Shown piece after piece: positions 1-5,646 of a stretch of DNA of 11,807 nucleotides. The notes beneath the pieces are model-generated. The model saw only the letters and a program-made list of their open reading frames with translations. It had not been told where the DNA came from and did not search any database. Origin of the DNA: Bacteroidota bacterium. Its GTDB lineage: Bacteria > Bacteroidota > Bacteroidia > Bacteroidales > Lentimicrobiaceae. How positions within the stretch are numbered: position 1 is the stretch's first letter; every line of letters begins with the position of its first letter. Position numbers and translations under genes: made by a program. The stretch covers positions 1 through 11,807 of the forward strand of contig JAEYXG010000240.1 in assembly GCA_023428585.1 (NCBI GenBank), read 5' to 3'.

Positions 1-224
1 AATACGGAGTCAATTATCTGAACTTCAAAATTATCAATGGTTGTTAGCTCCTGTATTTGCTCTGGGTTAAGCCCTAATAGAGAAGGTACTTTATACGATT
101 CACCATGATGCGTATATCCCTTTAACAACATCAGGGTTATTAATACTAATACTGCCGTTATTACAACTGAAATAATAAAATGCCGGACAAATACTTTAGT
201 CTTGATAAATTCAATAAAAATCAT
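1..224 (-). CDS. PASTA-domain membrane protein (5' part, runs off the window)
   Basis: Reading the minus strand from an ATG at 224 gives 74 residues before the window edge. There is a short basic N-terminus (MIFIEFIKTK), one hydrophobic helix at about residues 15-34, then a polar stretch beginning KVPSLLGLNPEQIQEL that fits the start of a PASTA domain (V-P-x-L-x-G-x). PASTA domains bind peptidoglycan or beta-lactam-like ligands. In Firmicutes they sit on PBPs and Ser/Thr kinases, but here no kinase or transpeptidase part precedes the domain. The topology is a short cytoplasmic tail, one membrane anchor and periplasmic PASTA repeats. An in-frame stop lies upstream of this ATG, so the start is well constrained. 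The gene is divergent from ddl, and a PASTA protein near ddl is a recurrent Bacteroidota association. The repeat number cannot be seen. Confidence 0.75.
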   Translation of the reverse strand, partial: MIFIEFIKTKVFVRHFIISVVITAVLVLITLMLLKGYTHHGESYKVPSLLGLNPEQIQELTTIDNFEVQIIDSV

Positions 225-275
225 GTCCCAGTGGTTGCAGGATTGTTAAATTAACATTGTACTATTTGCCCAAAT

Positions 276-305
276 CAAATGTAGTGTGTACAATAAACTC
301 TCAAA
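276..305 (-). promoter_or_regulatory. Candidate promoter for the PASTA gene
   Basis: On the minus strand, 283-276 reads TACATTTG, an exact match to the Bacteroidota -7 consensus TAnnTTTG. A TTTG at 305-302 lies 18 bases upstream, near the usual -33 position. Transcription would start at about 270, giving a leader of about 45 bases. A second exact -7 match (TATATTTG, 337-330) lacks an obvious -33 partner and could be an alternative. Confidence 0.45.
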
Positions 306-388
306 GGGCAATGTTTATTGTTGCAAATGCAAATATACATAAATTTAAAAGGGGTATAATAACCTCACACAGTTCCTGCTTTTTCTAT

Positions 389-396
389 TATTTTTG
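389..396 (+). promoter_or_regulatory. Candidate -7 element for ddl
   Basis: TATTTTTG matches TAnnTTTG exactly and ends 22 bases before the ddl ATG, so the leader would be very short, about 15 bases. No convincing -33 TTTG is seen at the expected distance. The short leader supports the start at 419 over an in-frame upstream ATG at 257, because that ATG would lie ahead of this promoter. Confidence 0.45.
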
Positions 397-418
397 CACC
401 ACTAAAACACACCTGGCT

Positions 419-1420
419 ATGACAAAAAAGAATATTGCCCTATTGACCGGCGGTTATTCAAAGGAATATGATGTATCAGTAAGCAGCGGTAAAGTGGTTG
501 CAGCAAATATTGATTCTAATCTCTTTAATGTTTACCAGGTAAATATTTCAAAAGACAGGTGGACCTACCAAGATGGCGGCATGGTGGTTGATATTGACAA
601 AAATGATTTCAGCCTGATTCTGAACAAAGAAAAGATCAAATTTGATGCAGCATTTATTGGAATTCATGGCACACCGGGTGAAGACGGCAAACTGCAAGGC
701 TATCTTGATATCATGGGCATTCCTTACAATACATGCGGGCGCACAACCTCTGCAGTGACCTTCAATAAATATTTCTCTAATGAATTGATTGGCAGTTGGG
801 GTTTCAATGTTGCCAGGACACTTTATCTACACCGACGTGATAAGATTGATTATAAACAAATACTTGAATATGCAGGACTACCTTGCTTTGTAAAACCAAA
901 CTGCAACGGTTCAAGTGTAGGCATCTCCAAAGTACATAATCATGAGGAACTTAAACCGGCGCTTGAATTGGCATTCGCTGAAGACGATGAAGTTTTGGTG
1001 CAGGAGTATATTGCAGGTATTGAAGTTACCTGTGGCATTTATGAGAAAGACCAATTGCCCGTGGTATTGCCCCTTACTGAAATAGTAAGTGTAAACGAAT
1101 TTTTTGATTACCAGGCAAAATATACACAAGGGTATTCTGATGAAATAACTCCGGCCCGTATCAATGAAAAGCTAACGGCACAGTGCAAGGATATTTCACT
1201 TGTTCTTTATCGACGGTTAAACTGCAGGGGTATTGTACGGTTCGACTATATTTTAACGCCTGAAATACCTGGTAAGGAAAGGGAATTCTATTTTTTGGAG
1301 GCTAATACCATACCGGGCCTATCAGAGGCGAGCATTGTTCCTAAACAGGCTGCATCTATCGGCCTGTCACTGCAAGAACTCTTTACCGACGTAATCAACG
1401 AATCAATACGGTTTTATTAA
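419..1420 (+). CDS. ddl: D-alanine--D-alanine ligase
   Basis: ATP-grasp enzyme that joins two D-alanines for the peptidoglycan stem peptide; cytoplasmic. At 333 residues it has normal family length. Visible landmarks are the N-terminal GGYSKEYDVS with the substrate Glu (E16), HGTPGEDGKLQG at 83-94, VKPNCNGSSVG at 158-168 (ATP loop and Ser), QEYIAGIEVTCG at 195-206, the DYQAKYTQG loop with Tyr235, RFDY with Asp276, and LEANTIPG at 293-300 with metal ligands Glu294 and Asn296, followed by EASIVP. The Ser/Tyr pair around the second substrate site fits D-Ala-D-Ala rather than D-Ala-D-Lac ligases. I chose the ATG at 419 because family homology begins there; the 54 codons upstream in frame show no conserved features and span the putative promoter. 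It is divergent from the PASTA gene and convergent with the protease. Confidence 0.95.
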   Translation: MTKKNIALLTGGYSKEYDVSVSSGKVVAANIDSNLFNVYQVNISKDRWTYQDGGMVVDIDKNDFSLILNKEKIKFDAAFIGIHGTPGEDGKLQGYLDIMGIPYNTCGRTTSAVTFNKYFSNELIGSWGFNVARTLYLHRRDKIDYKQILEYAGLPCFVKPNCNGSSVGISKVHNHEELKPALELAFAEDDEVLVQEYIAGIEVTCGIYEKDQLPVVLPLTEIVSVNEFFDYQAKYTQGYSDEITPARINEKLTAQCKDISLVLYRRLNCRGIVRFDYILTPEIPGKEREFYFLEANTIPGLSEASIVPKQAASIGLSLQELFTDVINESIRFY

Positions 1421-1430
1421 CCTCATTCAA

Positions 1431-3404
1431 TTAGCGTGGTGTGTAGAGTATCTTATGGAATTCTTCCTGATCACCAGTCTTAATTCCTACCATGTATAAT
1501 CCGGCAGGATAATTCAGAAATGAGAATTCATGTTGGCCTTCAGTACCTTGCACCTTGAATTCAGCCATTTGTTGTCCCATAGTATTGAATATTCTAATTG
1601 AATGTTCCTCATCTGAGTTGCCGAATAGCACAAATACATTATTACGGGTGGGATTTGGATAAACTACAGGAACAACTTTAATGTAGTTCTCCAGCAGTAC
1701 ACTATCCTCTCCCCAATCATTGCTCACTACCAGGAGCACGTCATAGGTACCAAGCTTATCATAATATACTTCGCCGGGATTCTGTTGATCAGAAGTAGTT
1801 GGATTACCGCCTTCAAAATGCCATTGCCAGGTTAAAGGGCTATTGATGCTCAAATCACTGTATTTGATAAAAGTTCCAACCGGAATCACCGTTTGATCAG
1901 CCACAAACTGTCCTATTGCAACTTTTGTATTATAGCTGCCATTAAGCACTCTTAATCCTGAATTAATAGGATCGAGCCAGGGTTTAAGCCTCAGTGAGTC
2001 ATGGTTTCCATTCTTATCCCATGAATAGAAGATTCTTCCAAAATAATCATTGCCCATAAGATTGGTGCAGTCAGACTCTCCGCCGGTCAATTGACCCATA
2101 ATCAGTTTTGATGAATTAAACAAGGGTGCCCCCGATGAGCCTCCCTCTGTAACACCATGTCCGTTGGGTGTTTCAGCCCACCTAACCATCAAATGGGTTT
2201 CTGGAGTATCACCCCATTGTGAAAACTCCAGGGGGGAATCATAGGTACTTATCTTCTTCACATCTCCAGCCGGGTGGTGCAGACAAACGCCACTAGTGCT
2301 AAGCTCATTAAGGGAATTCCAGCCTAGGAAATAAGGTGAATAACTGTTGGGAATAATATCATTTAATCTAAGCAGATAGAAATCACTCCCATCATTACCC
2401 AAAGGGGTGCTGCTTGCTAATTTTACTGCCCCTGTCAAACTTCTGGTACCATAGGGACTATCATCTTCACAGGTTACTGATTCATAATTGAAATAAAATA
2501 CCCATTGCGACAGATCCTCAGGAGTGGCATACCTTCCGCCCGATGAAGCACAATGGTCAGCCGTAAGTATAAAGGGAGTAAAATCAAGTGCCGTATTATT
2601 CATTATAGAGCCGGTACACCAATAGGCAGTTTGCCCATTCCTGATCATTATCCTTACAACTCCGTTTATCTGATCTCGCCAGTTGTCGCCTTCCAGGCAG
2701 CTGACATTTACTTCACATTCATCGGAATCACCAACAATTCCATTTCCACCACGATCACTGCCGCTTTCTTCATCAGTATAATAGTCGTTTAAACTACTAT
2801 GCTTATCATTATCGACAACTCGCCTGTCCATGGCAAATGCCATCGGAGTGTATACAACAAGTACATCAGCAACGGTAAATTTGCTTTCAACTTCAGTCGA
2901 TGAATAGTCAACAAACTCAAGTATAATTGATTCGCCTTTCACAACTTCAGTCGCAAATAGCATATTATCCTGATTGTTTAAATCAGTAAAAGCCCCTATG
3001 ACATGCGTTCTATCCTCAGAATAAACGAATAGTCTGTCACCTTCAGCCAAATAAAAATCCTCGAAATACAAAGCCAAACCAACAGCATCCTTAACTTTAA
3101 AATTCACACGCCATATTCTCTCATCTAAATCTATATCCGTCCATGTTCCAGCATTCGTAGTATTTACATCAACCGGTAAAATCACACCCATCCGTTCAGG
3201 CACACCAAAAGAACCAAGTGAATCATCCTCCATCCTTAAGGCGGAATAATTAGGAGGATCAAGTGAAACAATACCTATGGATTGCCTTGACTGTTCAGAA
3301 ACCAGTCCTGGTGGTACACCACCTATACTGAGTTGTCCATATGCTCTTATTGAGAGTATCAAGACAAATAAGACTGATATTGAATTAAAGAAAAGACACC
3401 TCAT
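1431..3404 (-). CDS. Secreted Lys-C-type (S1) serine protease with PKD and T9SS sorting domain
   Basis: 657 residues from the ATG at 3404. Order: signal peptide 1-23 (AYG|Q), pro-region to about 225, trypsin-fold catalytic domain about 230-490, PKD domain about 496-576, and type A T9SS C-terminal domain about 580-657 (begins near VYPNPT, contains GLYMV). The catalytic triad is His284 in TADHC, Asp341 in GSDFYLL and Ser424 in GGSSGAP. The catalytic domain resembles Achromobacter lyticus lysyl endopeptidase (API). It has six cysteines that align with API's three disulfides (230, 236, 263, 285, 312, 446). Asp453 in the DYFGR motif corresponds to the API specificity residue Asp225, so cleavage after Lys is inferred. 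The His that stacks on the active site in API (His210) is Thr440 here. Maturation would remove the pro-region and T9SS would place the enzyme on or beyond the outer membrane. An in-frame ATG at 3476 adds 24 residues with a second hydrophobic stretch; I prefer 3404 because it starts a standard signal peptide. Confidence 0.88.
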   Translation of the reverse strand: MRCLFFNSISVLFVLILSIRAYGQLSIGGVPPGLVSEQSRQSIGIVSLDPPNYSALRMEDDSLGSFGVPERMGVILPVDVNTTNAGTWTDIDLDERIWRVNFKVKDAVGLALYFEDFYLAEGDRLFVYSEDRTHVIGAFTDLNNQDNMLFATEVVKGESIILEFVDYSSTEVESKFTVADVLVVYTPMAFAMDRRVVDNDKHSSLNDYYTDEESGSDRGGNGIVGDSDECEVNVSCLEGDNWRDQINGVVRIMIRNGQTAYWCTGSIMNNTALDFTPFILTADHCASSGGRYATPEDLSQWVFYFNYESVTCEDDSPYGTRSLTGAVKLASSTPLGNDGSDFYLLRLNDIIPNSYSPYFLGWNSLNELSTSGVCLHHPAGDVKKISTYDSPLEFSQWGDTPETHLMVRWAETPNGHGVTEGGSSGAPLFNSSKLIMGQLTGGESDCTNLMGNDYFGRIFYSWDKNGNHDSLRLKPWLDPINSGLRVLNGSYNTKVAIGQFVADQTVIPVGTFIKYSDLSINSPLTWQWHFEGGNPTTSDQQNPGEVYYDKLGTYDVLLVVSNDWGEDSVLLENYIKVVPVVYPNPTRNNVFVLFGNSDEEHSIRIFNTMGQQMAEFKVQGTEGQHEFSFLNYPAGLYMVGIKTGDQEEFHKILYTPR

Positions 3405-3628
3405 TATACACGTGAATAATTGTGACACGAAAATAATAAATAAACAAAGCAGAAACATGCAATTGGTCATTTTCATTCATTCATTATTGAGGCCTATGGT
3501 AATCATATTAAGTACCATTCTCTAATTCCGTTATTACTTCTTCATTAAATCAATTCATAACGGGCATAAAAGTTTTGATTCCATTAGACTTCCTTTTTCG
3601 TTGAAGCGTTATTCAAACAATATATAGC

Positions 3629-3684
3629 CGTTATTTAAGCCTTTCAAATCGCTTAAACAACGATTAAACAACGCTTAAATAACG
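3629..3684. repeat. 12-bp perfect inverted repeat spanning the tandem array
   Basis: CGTTATTTAAGC (3629-3640) is the exact reverse complement of GCTTAAATAACG (3673-3684), with 32 bases between. The hexamer CGTTAT also occurs at 3529-3534 and 3607-3612, and its complement ATAACG at 3557-3562. The motif is therefore scattered in both orientations over about 160 bases. There is no T-tract, so this is not a typical terminator. Confidence 0.65.
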
Positions 3685-3693
3685 CTTAAACCC
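3650..3693. repeat. Four tandem 11-bp units, CGCTTAAACAA type
   Basis: The four contiguous units are CGCTTAAACAA (3650-3660), CGATTAAACAA (3661-3671), CGCTTAAATAA (3672-3682) and CGCTTAAACCC (3683-3693). The period of 11 is close to one helical turn. A fifth core, CCGCTTAAGG, lies at 3768-3777 inside a short palindrome (TTTCC at 3765-3769, GGAAA at 3776-3780). An operator-like array for a DNA-binding protein is possible, but function is not shown. Confidence 0.75.
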
Positions 3694-3844
3694 CTAATTG
3701 AACCCTATGTTATCATAATGTTTCTCAACAGTGCATTCATCTTTATTTTCCTCAGCAAAAGCATTTTCCGCTTAAGGAAATTTAACAGATTCAATGGGTT
3801 TTGAAATCAAAAATCATTGAACATGAGCCAATAAATTATGTTTA

Positions 3845-4507
3845 ATGACCATGATGACTAGTACAATAAACACAGCAACAATAATTATACTGCTGATAAT
3901 GGGTGCATATATTTCATCAGAAAATCAGCAAAGCAACAAGGACATGAACACTGACAAACTCGAAACTGCTACTTTAGGATCAGGTTGTTTCTGGTGCACT
4001 GAGGCAATTTTTCAACAACTAAAGGGAGTTGAGAAAGTTACACCAGGGTATTCAGGAGGAAAGAGAGCTAATCCAACGTATGAGCAGGTAAGCTCAGGGG
4101 CCACAGGTCATGCTGAAGTTACACAGATACTATTTAATCCGGAAGTAATAAAGTATGATGAATTATTGGAGGCATTCTGGCAATCGCACGACCCAACGAC
4201 ACTTAACAGACAGGGCGCCGATGTAGGAACTCAGTACAGGTCAGTTATCTTCTACCATAATCAGCAACAAAAGGAGATAGCCGAACAATACAAGAAAAAG
4301 CTGAATGCCGCCGGCGTTTATGAAAACCCCATTGTTACAGAGATTACTGAGTTTGAGGCCTTTTATCCTGCCGAGGATTATCATAAAAACTATTACAACA
4401 ACAATAAAAGGGCACCATACTGCACGTTTGTAATAGAGCCAAAACTTGATAAATTCAGGAAAGTATTTAAGGATAGGCTGAAGGTAACAACCAACAACAC
4501 GATGTAG
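3845..4507 (+). CDS. msrA: Peptide methionine-(S)-S-oxide reductase, probably exported
   Basis: Reduces the S-epimer of methionine sulfoxide in proteins, at the cost of a thiol reductant. The family signature GCFWCTEA is at 47-54, with catalytic Cys48. Other conserved blocks follow: GYSGG at 68-72, GHAEVTQ at 88-94, HDPTTLNRQGADVGTQYRS at 115-133, and a C-terminal APYC with Cys193, which with Cys51 is a candidate resolving cysteine. The 220 residues exceed a cytoplasmic MsrA because of a hydrophobic N-terminal segment at about 10-23 followed by a polar linker. That suggests a signal peptide or anchor and a periplasmic site, where it would repair envelope proteins. There is no Cys for a lipobox. 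The start could also be the ATG at 3851 or 3854. No msrB is visible nearby. The gene is convergent with tRNA-Leu. Confidence 0.93.
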   Translation: MTMMTSTINTATIIILLIMGAYISSENQQSNKDMNTDKLETATLGSGCFWCTEAIFQQLKGVEKVTPGYSGGKRANPTYEQVSSGATGHAEVTQILFNPEVIKYDELLEAFWQSHDPTTLNRQGADVGTQYRSVIFYHNQQQKEIAEQYKKKLNAAGVYENPIVTEITEFEAFYPAEDYHKNYYNNNKRAPYCTFVIEPKLDKFRKVFKDRLKVTTNNTM

Positions 4508-4539
4508 TTGCAGGTTTGAAATACTAATTTGGGAAAGTG

Positions 4540-4621
4540 TGCGGATAAGGAGACTCGAACTCCTACGCCTCTCGGCACCAGATCCTAAGTCTGGCGCGGC
4601 TACCAATTACGCCATATCCGC
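4540..4621 (-). tRNA. tRNA-Leu(TAG)
   Basis: On the minus strand the acceptor arms GCGGATA (4621-4615) and TATCCGC (4547-4541) pair over seven bases, with discriminator A at 4540. The anticodon stem is CCAGA/TCTGG around the loop CTTAGGA, giving anticodon TAG, which reads CUA and probably other CUN leucine codons. A long class II variable arm (TGCCGAGAGGCG) and the T-arm GGAGTTCGAGTCTCC are present. The 3' CCA is not encoded. Confidence 0.97.
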
Positions 4622-4634
4622 TGGTAAGGAGGTG

Positions 4635-4642
4635 CAAAGATA
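4635..4642 (-). promoter_or_regulatory. Candidate -7 element for tRNA-Leu
   Basis: The minus strand reads TATCTTTG, an exact TAnnTTTG match, 13 bases before the tRNA 5' end. This would leave a leader of only about 6 bases before processing. No clear -33 TTTG is seen. The element overlaps one arm of an inverted repeat (GGTGCAAA 4631-4638, TTTGCACC 4655-4662). Confidence 0.45.
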
Positions 4643-4735
4643 ACCTTTTTTTGATTTGCACCATACCTACTCTAACAAATTTATACTTTACAGTAAGTCA
4701 AATACTTATGAGAACCTTTATAACTTATATAGTGT

Positions 4736-4743
4736 TACCTTTG
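4736..4743 (+). promoter_or_regulatory. Candidate -7 element for the lactonase-like/PQQ dehydrogenase operon
   Basis: TACCTTTG is an exact TAnnTTTG match, 24 bases upstream of the ATG at 4768, giving a leader of about 18 bases. A -33 TTTG is not evident. The position supports 4768 as the start rather than codons further upstream in the same frame. Confidence 0.5.
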
Positions 4744-4767
4744 TGTTACAATCTTAAAATCGGTATT

Positions 4768-5616
4768 ATGATACGGTCATTTTTCTTAGTTATTACAGTA
4801 ATTACTATTTCTATGCTCAATGTTTCAGCCCAGGATAAATACATAACCGATAAGCTGGAGAAACTTTGGGTAACCTCTGATGGGTTAAAGACAACCGAAT
4901 CAGTCCTTTATGATCCCATCGACAAAGTAATTTATGTAGCCAATATAAATGAAAATCCCTGGGAAAAAGATGGGAATGGCTACATTTCACGTCTCAAAAC
5001 CAATGGTGAAATAATTGATACCCAATGGGTAAAGGGCTTGAGTGCTCCTAAAGGAATGGGATTGTATAATGGCAAACTCTTTGTAACCAATATTGATGAA
5101 GTAGTTGAAATAGATGTCAAATCAGCAGCCATCATTAATAGATATACCCATGCTGAAGCCGCCAATTTGAATGATATTGCGATTGGTGCTGACGGGAGCG
5201 TCTATATTTCTGATAGTAAAGGGAATAATATCTATGAAATTGCAAATGCCAATCTGAATGTTCTGGCTGTTTCAACTGATGGGCCAACCAATGGTTTATA
5301 TTATGAAAGAGGACGGTTGCTTTGCGGACAGACAAACAGATTAGCAGTACTTGACCTGAAATCGAAAAAGATGACCTCATTTATTCAGGATACAGGGTCA
5401 ATTGATGGTATTGAAGCAATTGGTGATGGATCTTATCTGATCTCCGACTGGTTAGGACATGTGCACATCATTAAGCAGGGCAAACAGAAAGAGCTTATTT
5501 TAAATACTACATCGATGAAGATTAACGCTGCCGACATTGAATTTGATCAGGCTGAAAGGATTCTTTTTGTCCCCACTTTCTTTCATAACTCAGTGTCTGC
5601 TTACAGGCTCAAATAG
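4768..5616 (+). CDS. Secreted SMP-30/gluconolactonase-like beta-propeller protein
   Basis: 282 residues with a signal peptide (about 1-21, NVSA|Q). The rest is a chain of beta-propeller blades with repeated motifs such as DPIDKVIYVANI, ADGSVYISDS and GDGSYLISDW. Residues line up with the metal site of SMP-30/gluconolactonases: Glu44 (TTESVLYD), Asn135 (LNDIAIG), Asn175 (TNGLYY) and Asp213 (IDGIEAI). That family hydrolyses aldonolactones or related esters using a divalent metal. Lactonase activity is therefore an inference; a non-enzymatic NHL-type propeller remains possible because overall similarity to characterised lactonases cannot be measured here. The protein would be periplasmic. The next gene starts 30 bases downstream on the same strand and encodes an enzyme family that produces aldonolactones, so the two probably form an operon. 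Confidence 0.75.
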   Translation: MIRSFFLVITVITISMLNVSAQDKYITDKLEKLWVTSDGLKTTESVLYDPIDKVIYVANINENPWEKDGNGYISRLKTNGEIIDTQWVKGLSAPKGMGLYNGKLFVTNIDEVVEIDVKSAAIINRYTHAEAANLNDIAIGADGSVYISDSKGNNIYEIANANLNVLAVSTDGPTNGLYYERGRLLCGQTNRLAVLDLKSKKMTSFIQDTGSIDGIEAIGDGSYLISDWLGHVHIIKQGKQKELILNTTSMKINAADIEFDQAERILFVPTFFHNSVSAYRLK

Positions 5617-5646
5617 TGCGAGTTTAACATTTAATACGGCAATACT

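Larger units (their letters stand above)
3405..3844. other. 440-base intergenic region with a repeat cluster
   Basis: This stretch separates the 5' end of the protease gene from the 5' end of msrA, so it should carry promoters for both. I find no exact TAnnTTTG at a useful distance on either strand, and no reading frame with recognisable protein features apart from the possible 24-codon N-terminal extension of the protease (to 3476). Its main content is the 11-bp repeat cluster at 3650-3693, with inverted copies of related motifs on both sides. Confidence 0.6.

Noticed and set aside
257..418. In-frame N-terminal extension of ddl
   Set aside because: The ligase family starts at the MTKKNIALLTGG segment, and the extension covers the divergent promoter region.
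3650..3693. Short CRISPR-like array
   Set aside because: The units are 11 bp and contiguous with no spacers, and no cas genes are present, so this is a tandem repeat.
4241..4606. Minus-strand open frame covering the end of msrA and the tRNA
   Set aside because: It lies antisense to a well-supported msrA and runs through tRNA-Leu; the translation shows no family features.
4540..4621. tRNA-Leu as an integration site for a mobile element
   Set aside because: No integrase, no repeated tRNA 3' end and no foreign-looking genes are seen on either side.
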